Source of the DNA: Ramazzottius varieornatus
Taxonomy: Eukaryota; Tardigrada; Eutardigrada; Parachela; Ramazzottiidae
Length of the DNA: 64,000 nt
Assembly (NCBI GenBank): GCA_001949185.1
Contig: BDGG01000002.1
Coordinates: 1,323,145 to 1,387,144, forward strand
Direction of reading: 5' to 3'
The translations under genes and the position numbers were made by a program. The first letter of the stretch is position 1; every line of letters starts with the position of its first letter. Shown here in pieces: positions 11,225 to 22,005 of the stretch. Under the pieces are notes generated by a model. It ran no database searches, had not been told where the DNA came from, and saw only the letters and a program-made list of their open reading frames with translations.

Positions 11225-12538
11225 AATTCCAGAAGCGGAGAAAGTACAGAATCCGGAAAAAGATGTTGCAGTTGGTAAGGCAGTAAAAGAAAGGCCGAGT
11301 TCCTGGCACAGTAATTAGTGTAGTTTATCTAGCTGACATTTTCTGAAAGAGGCGTAAGATACAAACAACATACACGTTTGTGATTAGGCGTTGAGATTAT
11401 AGGGGACTGGGAACCTTTGCCGGCGCAAAGGTCGCACCACACCGACGAAGATGTCTACGATATACACGTACAAGATGTCTGACCATGATTACCGCAAGCG
11501 AACATTTTTTGCTGTTTTAAGTTACAACTGTATCTGACGCTGGTTTTTGCTAAACGACGATTTTGGTCATGACGACTTTTTGGCCCTTTTTTGACATGAG
11601 GATCTAGGGAACATTCAGATACGCGTACACTTAAGGTTGGCACCCTTGACACTCAAACTGGAAGTTTGACCAGTGGCTGAAAGGTGAGCTGGACACCAGC
11701 TTCACCTGAAGCAAACTTGACGATGCCGCCAACTGATTAATTGCGTTAGTCACCGTACAAAGCCGGACAACGCAGCTCAGCATTGTACGCAGTGCCTTGC
11801 CCTGAAATACTCGCGCACTAACGTTACTGCCACCTGATCATGGTGTGCTACTAACCGCGCACTCACTCGTGACGGGAGTACCCAGTGCGCGACTTTACGA
11901 AAACAAGGATATAACACATAAAAATATGTTAAGTTAATTTTAGCGCAAAAATTCCTCCAAACTTCTCAATCTCGATATACATTTTGACCAACCGATAATC
12001 ACAACTTATATTGAACAGAAAATATTGCTAGATAGTCGCAGAGTGAATTAAGTACGTTTTGTTTTTATCTTCAAGCTTTTGACAACACAGTTTGCTCGAA
12101 TGAATGCTTCGAATGCCGGTTGATGTTCGTATGAAACGTGCGTGGCATTTGAGTCTTGGGAATTCAGATACTTGACTTATTTTTTTACTGACGAAAGCTT
12201 TAAAAATGACAGCTTTGTCTTCTGGACCCTTGGCGTTGAACTTTATATCTCTGTGATTCCCAAACAAAATGGCTTCCTCGTTTGTGCTCCTGGCTACTAG
12301 AGAGAATGCTCTAGATGACTGTGTCCAGCCGTTTAGAACGTACGTCTAAGACCCCTCCAGAAAAAGTCGTTTCCTGAACAATTTGGAATTTTGCCAAGAG
12401 CGCCACATAGGAAAAACCAGCGTCATCTTCAGTTTGTCTCCATCTCGCGGTTGCTTTCCGTCTCAAAAATCCATCGAAGGAGTATTCGAAAGTTTGATAA
12501 AGATTACGGATAATGTTCGACTGTAGCCAGACATAACC
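11225..12538. other. Shared intergenic region of the CUB gene pair
   Basis: About 1.3 kb between the two divergent CUB genes. Short open frames on the minus strand look random. It should carry both promoters; I see no clear TATA box for either. Confidence 0.4.
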
Positions 12539-14966
12539 ATGAAGCTGCCTTATTTATTATGCATTGCATACGTATACTTGTTCGACTATGTCGTATGCCA
12601 GACAGTGTCAATTGCGAAAATCGGTAACTTGGGTAAGCTTGCCTACATATTTTGTTCACACCAAGTATCTTACCGAACGAAAGGTATATATAGCTTGTAA
12701 GTCTAAAACCTTTTTTCCATCCTGTAGATAATCTTTGTGACAACACTATTCCGGACCAAAACCACCTAATCTCACCCAGGTATCCTGACAGGTAAACTAA
12801 TTGACAATAAAAACGTGATATCTTTCCGTTGCCCAGACCCCAGCTTTCTCCTTCAGATACCCAAAGGGCGTCCGCTGTGTTTACGAAATCCGAAGTCCTG
12901 TCAATACGCGTCTGGAGTTCGAGCTGAACGAGTTCGAACTGGAGATCGAATTTAACGAAAAATGCCACGACCACTTTGTACTACAAGAAACCTTTCGAGC
13001 TACAACGTACCAAACCAAAGTCGAGCTACAGTGTGGAACTTTACCATCAGGGAGAAAAATTCTCGCTTCCACCAACTTCGTGGTATGTTTCAGGTTCCTG
13101 GTTATCCCAGCTGATCTGTTTTATAGAGAAACGTGCGATTTTAGAGAGCGGAGTTCGAGACGGACACATCGGTGGAAGCCACCGGTTACAACATCACTAT
13201 CCGAGCCATCGATATCACCCAGCCGCTCTCCACGCCGACCGACGACTGGATCGCCAACAATCGTCCCCTCAGTACCGCCGACCTGATCCGGTCCTTACAG
13301 CGAAGTCCGTGCGTGGACCAACTGATCAGCGTGCCCGTCGGCCAGCTTGTGACATTCTCCTCACCGGGTTATCCCGGTCTGTACCCCGAGTACGCCATCT
13401 GTAACTACCATTTCGACAGTCCACCAGGGACTCATATTGAATTTAACGCCGTGGATTTTCATCTGGAAGCCCCGTCGCGGACTGATGGGTGCAAATACGA
13501 TACCTTGACGTTCCAGGAGACCGTGGATGGAAAGACCATTGTCTTGGGCGGGAAGAAGTTCTGTGGGCTGGAAGGGCCCAAATTGCTCAGTTCCACTTCA
13601 AACTCTGTCGTACGAGTAACTCCACCAGCTTCAATGAGTACACGCAGTATAGTTACTTGCCGTGCGTTTTATTTGCAGAGAGCAGTCTTTCAAAGTGATT
13701 TGTCGAACCGAGAAACTGGGTTTTCGATCACCGCAATCAGTAAGAAACTACTACGCATTTTTGGGAGCATGCTTTACACTCCGTTTTCCGTACCAAAGGT
13801 CGATGTGGTTCCACGATAGCGCTTTCGCCAAACACTTCCATGATATTTTCGTCCGACACCCATACCGAGCTGTTCTCCGAGTCTGCTGGTCGCTGCGTCT
13901 ACAACTTTGTCGCCCCTGTCGACTACAACATTGAGTTCACCACCTCGAAGTATTCCCCCAGCACAGCGAGCTTTGACAACCACAACGCCAAATTTCGCCT
14001 GGGCGAGACTATTAACGGCATCGAAGTGCCACTTGGAACCATCAACCTAGACTCATATGCACCGTTCTCGGGCCCGATCGAACCGACGACTTTGCGCTCG
14101 AGAACAAACCGCGTGGTTAGTTAGGATATTCCCATTCACTGATTATGTTAACTCAAATGAAAGGTGGGCGTGTTTCCCCCCACCTGAACCACATCGTTTC
14201 CTCAAGTGGCGCAGACTTACAGCTAGCAACGATGAAAGCGTGCGTCGCTTGAGACATCGATCTGGTTCAGCTCATTCGCCTCCGTCCCACTTTGTTATTT
14301 TTTACTTTTCGTCGAGAATTTCAGAGGGGAATATTTTCAACGGAGCCGGCTGGTGCCGCGGCACAGTTCAACATCTCCATCAAGGTTGTCAGCCGGTACT
14401 TGGTCTCGCTGGCGACCAACGCCACCACCACCTTTACATCTCCAGGATATCCACAGCTGTATCCTCGTTCGACGAATCGCACGTACGATATCTCGGCACC
14501 GAAAGGCTACGTGATCGAACTAACAGCCATGCATTTCGAGATGGAACCCGGAAGTGATACTCAGTGTCCATATGACTGGCTTGGCTTCTTCGAACGAATA
14601 CAGAAGAGAATCGTACCGCTTGGACCGAAGTATTGTGGGAATAAAGGACCGCAAAGTCTCGTGTCACAGACAAACCATTTGGTAAGTGGGAGGTGTCTTC
14701 CAGAACATCTTAAAGTGTTTCATTCTGATACAACGCTGTGTTTACAGAAAGCGGTCTTTGTAAGCGACTTCTCCAGTCAATTCACTGGCTTTAACATCAC
14801 GGCGAAAGCTGTTCGTCCATCCGCCAACTTCTCACAAAGCACTTCCGCGTCCGTTCTAAAATCTTTTGCAACGTCAACTATCTTCAAATCTTCGTCGCAC
14901 TATATTCTGATTCTTTTATACGTCATGGTCGCCTGGGTGGGCTTTCACCGAGGACATTTATGCTGA
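12539..14966 (+). CDS. Four-CUB-domain secreted or membrane-anchored protein (CUB-2)
   Basis: Eight exons: 12539-12632, 12728-12791, 12857-13082, 13145-13609, 13679-13739, 13820-14115, 14325-14681, 14748-14966. Phases close; 593 residues. The first donor could alternatively be 12623. A signal peptide (LPYLLCIAYVYLFDYVVC) leads into four CUB modules of the same type as CUB-1 (e.g. SSPGYPGLYPEYAIC, KYDTLTFQETVDG, FCGLEGPKLLSS; TSPGYPQLYPRSTNRTYD, YCGNKGPQSL). The third module is degenerate, with few cysteines. The C-terminus HYILILLYVMVAWVGF is a likely anchor. Introns recur after the TNxV motif exactly as in CUB-1, so the two are ancient duplicates now arranged head to head. Confidence 0.88.
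14201..14254. repeat. Foldback repeat, GTGGCGCAC family
   Basis: TCAAGTGGCGCAGACTTACA pairs with a right arm ending GTGCGTCGCTTGAG. It lies in an intron of CUB-2. Confidence 0.65.
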
Positions 14967-15102
14967 TTGATGGATGCATTGGTTCACGTTTAATAACACG
15001 TGCGGTTAGTATATAGTAAGTAGTCTATCGTGTATCCTAATGGCAGTAACAAGCGAGCACAGCCAAAAGCTCGGCAGATAAAAAACAACAGGTGGAAAAG
15101 GT

Positions 15103-15543
15103 CTATCGTCGTCCGTAATATCCAAAGCCGTTTCCGTACTGAGAGTTGGAATTCGCTGCACCGAAAATGTTGACTCCATATCCCGATCCATATCCGTTGT
15201 TACTGGCGAACCCGTTGCTTCCCCATGGGTTGCTGTTGGTGAAGGCTTGATTATTAGTGCCTACATTGCCGAAGAGGGCGCTGCCTCCACCCAGGGCGTT
15301 AGCTCCCGAGCTTCCCAATCCACCAAAACCGCCAAATCCACCAAATCCACCAAATCCACCTGTTACAAAGTAAGCCAAACACTAATTACTATAAAGGGCG
15401 GAAAATCTGCGAAGGTCGTGATGTTTTGGAAAATGGTGCTTACCGTGGTTTGGAAAACCGTTGAATCCGTAGTAGGCGAAAGCGTGGCAAGCCAACAGGG
15501 CAACAACCAAAACTTGTAAAAGAACGGCCATTTGAATAACCAT
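15103..15543 (-). CDS. Secreted Gly/Asn-rich repeat protein (family member C)
   Basis: Two exons, 15444-15543 and 15103-15359, joined at phase 1; 118 residues. The start is 15543, or 15531 by a second ATG that begins MAVLLQVLVVALLACHAFA, the signal peptide. The mature protein has YYGFNGFPNHG, a GGFGGFGGFGGFGG run, and one family module (NALGGGSALFGNVGTNNQAF, then NGYGSGYGVNIFGAANSNS), ending YYGRR. It is the shortest member and has no internal convertase site, though the terminal RR may be trimmed. It lies 8 kb from members A and B, in the same orientation. The intron sits right after the signal-peptide exon, as in A and B. Confidence 0.82.
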
Positions 15544-15653
15544 ACCTTTTAACGTTGTACCTCTGCTAAAAAACGTGGGGAAATTTCTGCTGCCGAAAAT
15601 GAAGCAAGTAAAGCGAATGAGCGAAGTGACATATAATGCTTTGTGGTCGTTGG

Positions 15654-15661
15654 TTTTTATA
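15654..15661 (-). promoter_or_regulatory. TATA box of family member C
   Basis: TATAAAAA on the minus strand, about 111 bases upstream of the first ATG at 15543, again matching members A and B. Confidence 0.55.
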
Positions 15662-15925
15662 TGATGGAACAGACGGAGGAACAAAAGGATGCGTAGTAAT
15701 TCAACGTTCTTCACGACCGGTATTACTCATTACACCGGTACGAGCAGTTGATTTCGGCGCACCTGACGAACAAGTCGGCAGACTGGTGGGTCTCGTCATT
15801 GTTTTTCCGGCTGTACGAAAAAATCGTGTTTATTCTGGGCAAACCGGATGAGCGAGCAACGATCAATGTTCTTCCGGGTTGGACTTTCCAAGAAACAATG
15901 ATGCATAAATTACTGAGCGGCTTCT

Positions 15926-16180
15926 TCAGCAATCGTCGGCCATGACATTGTTATTCTGCTCCTGTTTTACGACGCTAATGAAGCTGAGAAAAACAATGCA
16001 AGTCATTAAGCCATGCACAACAAACCATGACGTAATATACGTCGATGCCAGTCCAAACATATCAGAAACAGTCACCGGAGAGGCAGCAGAAAAACCAACA
16101 GCAGGGCCGTAAAACATGGTAAAAAAGCCAGAAGCGATTTTCTTCCATGTCACAATACCGAAAATCACAGTCCAAGTAAA
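15926..16180 (-). CDS. Unrecognised membrane-spanning exon
   Basis: An open frame ending at 15926 encodes two or three hydrophobic helices (LFIFLVTTFTWTVIFGIV; TSWFVVHGLMTCIVFLSF) and a short polar tail ending ADDC. No ATG is found at a sensible place, so this may be the last exon of a gene whose first exon I could not find, or a small p24-size membrane protein with a misread start. No family recognised. Confidence 0.35.
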   Translation of the reverse strand, partial: FTWTVIFGIVTWKKIASGFFTMFYGPAVGFSAASPVTVSDMFGLASTYITSWFVVHGLMTCIVFLSFISVVKQEQNNNVMADDC

Positions 16181-16314
16181 TGTAGTCACCAGAAAAATGA
16201 AAAGGGAAGGAAGATCACATGAAAGCTATCTGTATGGAAAATTTCCTGCTTCTCTGACAAAATTTATTCTGTCGCCAGACAAATTTTAAATTTTGTTCTT
16301 CGTTTTTTCTGTGG

Positions 16315-19013
16315 TTATTTTGAATCTAGAATCATCTGGAGCATCTGCAGTGTGGCTGGTCCTTGGTCGGCGGGGAGCATATGGCCTCCGCGGAGCATCC
16401 AGTAAAAGGAGAAGCGTTTGTATTGCTTGAAGTAGCCGACAATGTCGCCTGTTTCTTCCAGCACCACATGTTCTCGCTTGGCTGCATTGAAACTGGGCAA
16501 ACCGGTCCATTTCAAGGTCTGAACCCAGGCTTCGACACCAATTGTGTCGCAAATGAGGTCCAGCTGTCCGTTATAGACAACGACATTCAACGTTGTCTTG
16601 CTCAAAAGGAAGTCCACTACACAAGAAACCAGAAGAAAGTCAAACTAGAATGAATAAAATTCAAAATGAAGCGATACTGCGGTCATACTGCCATTATAAT
16701 AAAACGAACCAACCTCGCCCATACGAATCTCAAGACAAATTAGAGGTTGAAATTTTCGTCATACCGGCATGGGTTACTGGTTTCATGAATTCTTCTTCCT
16801 GGTTGATGAATACCTCAGCGGACTGGCCTAGAAAACAGTTTTTATCACTTAGTTTTAGACAGCCCAGTAGGAAGTCTTCGTCCAGTTCATCGTCAGGAAC
16901 CTCCTCCAATTACCTCCCCAGGTGACGTTCTCCGGGATGATGCCCAGTCGTTTCCGGACAGGTCCGTTCATCAAAGCATCTAGAGCGTCCTTCTGATGAA
17001 CAGCCACGTGCTTTTGGTACAGCTTCCCTGTGAAGCAGAAAGCTTCCAGTATAAAAGATTCGTTCCCAGAAAAGAAAAGTCGGCACTGACATACTCAAGG
17101 CCTTATCACGGATCGATTGACTCTGTCTGAAGGCCCGTTTGCCCTCGAGGTGCCTCTTCTCTGGGATCGGGCTGAGGATGTTGTACCAGTCGACACCACC
17201 TGTCACCTACAGGCGAACAGTGTATGGGCTGTGGGTAAGTTTCTAGAAAGTCTGGGATCATAGCGTAGAGGCACAGCTGATGAAATTTGAGAAGGGCAAG
17301 GGAAGGTTTCGGGTTTTTCCTGAAAATTCTCGGCCTCCACATGGCAAGCCCCGACCCCTACCCTTAGGCTACCCTGCCCCCTTGCCTAAATTTCCCCAAC
17401 TATGCCTCCACGCCGTGACCCCAGACTTCTGAGGAACTTTGCCCAGACTCCATATTGTAAGAAAACGTCAAACCATCGCTATGGCCCAATCAAGCTGGAG
17501 AGCATTTGGGAGCTCGGCAGAGAAACTTGACACGAATAACGGGCGTGTGTGCTTTTCATAATGGCGCACTTTTTTAAAGCTATTGGCTGAAAAATTCCCC
17601 CCACTTGGGAAAGCAATCGTGCTGAGATCGTCAGCTCTTCGAAGTGGGAAGCGTGAAACAACGCTAGAAGCGTCCGCCAATTGAGAAAACAATCTTGTCG
17701 ACCATCCAGTTCAGCTTACCTCGCCCACGACATCTTCTGAAGCATCCCACAGTGCCGTGGCTTCTTTCCATTCCCCGGCGGCGATGGCCGCGCTGATGTT
17801 GGCTGCGGATTCGTTCACTAGCGCTAGGCCGTTGTCGTCCACGAAGGACTGCGGAAAGATCTAACATGAAGTACCTGAAAGACGACTTCCCATGCAGGAA
17901 ACGAAATGAAGAGGGTGCTTCTGCTAGGACAGAGAAACTCACTTACAGTGGAATATAGGTACGGACCCCAAGAATCCACGATGATTTTCGGATGTATCCA
18001 CGAATCTCCTGCAAGACGTGAAATGATTTCGCAACTTCGATTCAACTGATTCGTGAGGTTCTGTCTTTCTACCCATCGCAGCGCCCTTGAATTTACAGAC
18101 AACGTCTCCACGACGAACGGCTTTCCACAGATGCACAGCGAACACGGCAGTCATTTTTCCGCCATACGATTCGGAGAAGATGTAGAAAGGAACGTTCTAA
18201 AATATGCGAAGGGACACAGTTTGGACGAATTTTATGACAAATTTATTCCAATTTATTCACACCAAACCTGAAGATCTGGTTTCTTTTGGAAAAATTCCTT
18301 GAAGAACGCCACCAGGTCCTCTGCGATCTCGTCGACGGTTTTGGCGTAGGCGTTGTCGTCTGTCACGTAGCTGAAGCCGGTTCCGACTGGATTGTCGATG
18401 AAAAGAAGGTTGGCGGCTTTCAGCCACGTCGTTTCGCGCGGTTGCAGACCGACGTCCAGTGGCCCGATCTCTCCAAAGTTGCCAAAACCGGCACCTGATC
18501 CTCCGGGCCCACCCTGCAACAGTCCATGACATGAAATCTTGCCTACAAATTCGGATAGTCTTCAGACTCTTCACATGTCTGACGTTGCCATAATTTTATC
18601 TATTATCTTGGGCGTTCCTGCACGATACTCACCTGCAGCCATAACACTAACGGCAAACTCGTAGCGTCTTCCCGTGTATACAACCACCAAAACAGGTGCG
18701 CTTCCGGCTGGAAAAGCAATACACGATTACTACTGCACTTCATGTTCCCAATCTCAGAAGATCTACGAAGGTCCAGTCCATTCAGAGCGCGACCAGGCTC
18801 TTACTCGAACAGTAATGTATCCCCAGTCTTCGGCATACTCTTCAGCGAAGGTGGAATTTCGGAAGCCCCCTGTTCAAGAAAACAAGCAAATGCGAAAATA
18901 CCCAGGTAGGTGCAGTACTGTAGCTAAACACGCAGATACCAACCGGGCAATCCAGCACAGTTCTGCCAGGGGCAAAGTGACATCAACAGCAACACGCAAA
19001 TGACGTTCCGCAT
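16315..19013 (-). CDS. SCPEP1: Retinoid-inducible serine carboxypeptidase-like protein (peptidase S10)
   Basis: Eleven exons: 18944-19013, 18805-18869, 18633-18707, 18268-18513, 18073-18196, 17947-18008, 17720-17848, 17095-17206, 16914-17027, 16765-16827, 16315-16616. Phases all close, giving 453 residues, the usual size for SCPEP1. A signal peptide (NVICVLLLMSLCPW) targets it to the secretory or lysosomal route. Family landmarks include EDWGYITVR, HLFWWLY, PLVLWLQGGPGGSG (oxyanion region), IDNPVGTGFSY, the nucleophile Ser162 in SESYGGK, Asp373 in YNGQLDLICDT and His432 in RGGHMLPADQ. It should hydrolyse C-terminal residues of peptides, acting as a lysosomal-type exopeptidase. It is divergently paired with BCKDHB. 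Confidence 0.95.
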
Positions 19014-19426
19014 GGTTCCTTCGCTTGCAAACTTCTTGGCTTGTCAATGAGGGAGGATAATGCACTGAAAGAGACCAGATGTCGTTTGACGAGGAGAGAG
19101 ACTAATTCAGATTTCGGATCGGCGTAGGCCGCATAGCCAGAAGTTCAAACGTAAACAACGGCCGTGTCAGGGCCGTGCCGTAGTATGGGCCGGAAACAGT
19201 TGAAACGTTGCAAGTTTCACAGATCGCGTAATGCTAAACATGACGTCAGTGGTGGATTCCGAGCTGCGTACAAGGCGAATGGCCTGTGGGAGAAGCACGG
19301 ACTGTGATCAGTCACTACGATCAGCTGATCTGGCGTGGAGCCTGTTGAACGCTCCTCCATACTTTCTTCTCTTCCATATTCCCCAGTCCCCATTGTGTGT
19401 TCGTTGCAGGAGTTCCCTCGCCAAGC
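19014..19426. promoter_or_regulatory. Bidirectional promoter region, SCPEP1 / BCKDHB
   Basis: 413 bases separate the two divergent start codons. Just before the BCKDHB ATG there is TTCGTTGCAG at 19401-19410, a good 3' splice site, so a 5' UTR intron is likely, and the true promoter gap may be smaller. No TATA box seen. Confidence 0.45.
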
Positions 19427-20655
19427 ATGATTGTAAAACGAGGACTGAGGAGCGTACTGTACGCCCTTCGGACGGACGCGAGATATGCCTCGACGCGCTT
19501 CACCTTCGTTCCGGAAGTCGCTCCTGATGAGTATGGCCCGACGACCAAGCTTAACCTGTTCCAGTCCATCAACAGCGCCATGGACGTCGCTCTTTCCACG
19601 GATAAGACAGCCATCATCTTCGGCGAAGACGTAGCTTTCGGTGGAGTCTTCCGCGCCACCATCAACCTTCAAGAGAAATACGGCAAAGATCGCGTCTTCA
19701 ACACGCCACTATGCGAACAAGGCATCGCTGGGTTTGGCATCGGGGTAGCCGCGGCTGGCTCGACGGCCATCGCCGAGATTCAGTTTGCTGACTACATCTT
19801 CCCGGCATTTGACCAACTGGTCAACGAAGCTGCTAAGTATCGTTACAGGTCGGGTGACCAGTTCGATAGCGGCTCGTTGACGGTCAGAAGCCCGTACGGA
19901 GCAGTGGGACATGGCGCGTTGTATCATTCTCAGAGCCCCGAAGCTTATTTCGCTCATACCGCCGGACTGAAAGTTGTCATTCCCCGGGGACCTATCCAGG
20001 CGAAAGGTTTGCTACTTTCCTGTATCCGGGACAAGAACCCGTGCGTTTTCTTTGAGCCCAAAATACTCTACAGGTAAGAAAAGCAGTCTTTCCATGGCGA
20101 CACTTACCTGCATACGTTGTCGCCCGCTGAAAGTCGGTGATACCGTATTTAGGTGCGTGCTGGACCTGATTACACTGGATTGATTGACTAATTCGTTAAA
20201 TCACTTGCAGGTCCGCTGTCGAAAACGTCCCGTCCGGGGATTACACAGTTCCTCTCGGCAAAGCAGACATTCTTCGCAAGGGGACAGATGTAACTGTAGT
20301 GGGTTATGGAACACAGATCCACGTGCTGAAAGAAGTGGCGGATATGGCGCAGGAGAAGCTCGGTGTGTCGTGCGAGGTGATCGACTTACAGACCATCCTG
20401 CCCTGGGACGCGCAAGCCGTTTGCGAGTCCGTGGTCAAGACTGGCCGACTTCTTGTCTCGCACGAAGCTCCATTAACTAACGGGTTCGCTTCTGAGATAG
20501 CTTCGTATGTTCAGAAAGAGTGCTTCTTGAACTTGGAAGCACCGATAGAACGGGTGTGTGGATGGGATACACCATTTCCGCATTCAATGGAAGCCTTCTA
20601 CCTGCCGGACAAATGGCGCTGCCTGGACGCGGTGAAACGCCTGAGCAAATACTGA
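19427..20655 (+). CDS. BCKDHB: Branched-chain 2-oxoacid dehydrogenase E1 beta subunit, mitochondrial
   Basis: Two exons, 19427-20073 and 20211-20655; 363 residues. The first about 25 residues ([18 protein letters not shown]) look like a mitochondrial presequence. The body is a transketolase-type pyrimidine-binding and C-terminal domain: [81 protein letters not shown]. The C-terminal segments [20 protein letters not shown] and YLPDKWRC are specific to BCKDHB rather than pyruvate dehydrogenase beta. With the alpha subunit it decarboxylates the 2-oxoacids of Leu, Ile and Val using thiamine diphosphate in the matrix. Confidence 0.96.
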
Positions 20656-22005
20656 AGAGTTCTTATTGACATCATGCTGAATTGTTTTTAGCGTTCATAT
20701 TGTAAGTTATAAAGTTGAAGTTTCATCTGAATCGTAGGTCAGATTTGTGCCCAGTTTTATTTGCTCATTCAGATTACAGATTACTTCCCTTCCGTGGAAA
20801 TGCTCAGGGTTCTACAGTTCTACGCATTATATGCTTACGGTTCAGCAGTTTAATTGCGGAAAGAATGTTTGGTCGAAGAGTTTCGTGTTTTGCGAACTCA
20901 AGAACTTTTGTAATTCGGTTCTTCCTGGTTGTTCTTTTCGTGACAAAGAAATCAATTCGGAGCGATGAAATGTTGTCCATGTCATGTCAGCAGAACGTGT
21001 ACGCAGTGTACGTAAATTTTGCCCCAGCCGGCTTAATGGTGAACTGCAAACTTGTATATGGCAGACCGGGGCGAAACTTACGGAAGCGAAATTGATTGGT
21101 TGATGTCCCGCCTCCTGTTTGAACTCGTACTAAATCAGCCAATCAGGTTCAGGGATACTGATTGATCATTTGATTACGTAGGCAGTCTGGGTGCACTCGT
21201 GCATACGCAGCTTTACAACGTGGTGTTTAGAATTGATTGATCTGACAGGCGGCCATGCTGGATTCGACGTTCTTTCGTAAAGAAGGTTCTCCCATCGCTG
21301 CCCTATCGGATTATCGAGCTCTTGTGCAACCCTCGTGAACCGGATTCATCAGTCCAGCCATCGGACAACTCCAACAGGTAAGAGAATGTCGTGTAACTTT
21401 TTTGATTGCCAGATTTAACGCCGGGAAGAAGGTACTCTTTGACCTTGAAGCAATCCGCGATTACTAGTCTGGTGGTCGTCCCGGTCATGTCCTCCTGACC
21501 GTGGCTCTCTAGACTTTCAGTTCGCGTCCCTAGTCACTCGAACTCGTGCTGTAGCTAGCATAATCATCCGGGAATCTGAAGAGGGACGACGAAGGGAGCA
21601 GCCTACCTTTCGAAATGTTTGTTCTCCAATCGAAACGATTTTTCAACAGCTCGTGGATCACAAAGCCAGGCTGAACGCATCGGATCAGGTGACTTCTTCA
21701 CTACCGTAGCTAGAAGAAGTGTCGCGTGACATAATGCGCAGATTTGGTCGTGCCACGACGTCATAGTTTTCAGCTGGTACGCATTACGGAAGGTTTGGCC
21801 ACGTGATTTGCGTCATTTTTATGTTTGCGACATGTCACGTGATCCACCCTGTTCGTTGTAACTTCATCTGATTGATTACTTGACGCACAAGGATGCGCAT
21901 TTTTTGTTCTGGAAATAATTCCATCCAGCATCTCTTTCTGATGTTTCTGATGCTCTTGATGTGTTGCTGACTGAAGTACCTTTCTTTGCAGGAGCTTCGA
22001 ACAGG
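20656..22005. other. Intergenic, no gene seen
   Basis: Contains the BCKDHB 3' UTR and, at its right end, TTTCTTTGCAG (21981-21991), a 3' splice site 14 bases before the next ATG. Part of this stretch is therefore probably a 5' UTR intron of the zinc-finger gene. Short open frames look random. Confidence 0.4.

Noticed and set aside
16034-16046. ACGTAATATACGT palindrome as a regulatory site
   Set aside because: Short AT-rich palindromes are common and it lies within a probable coding exon.
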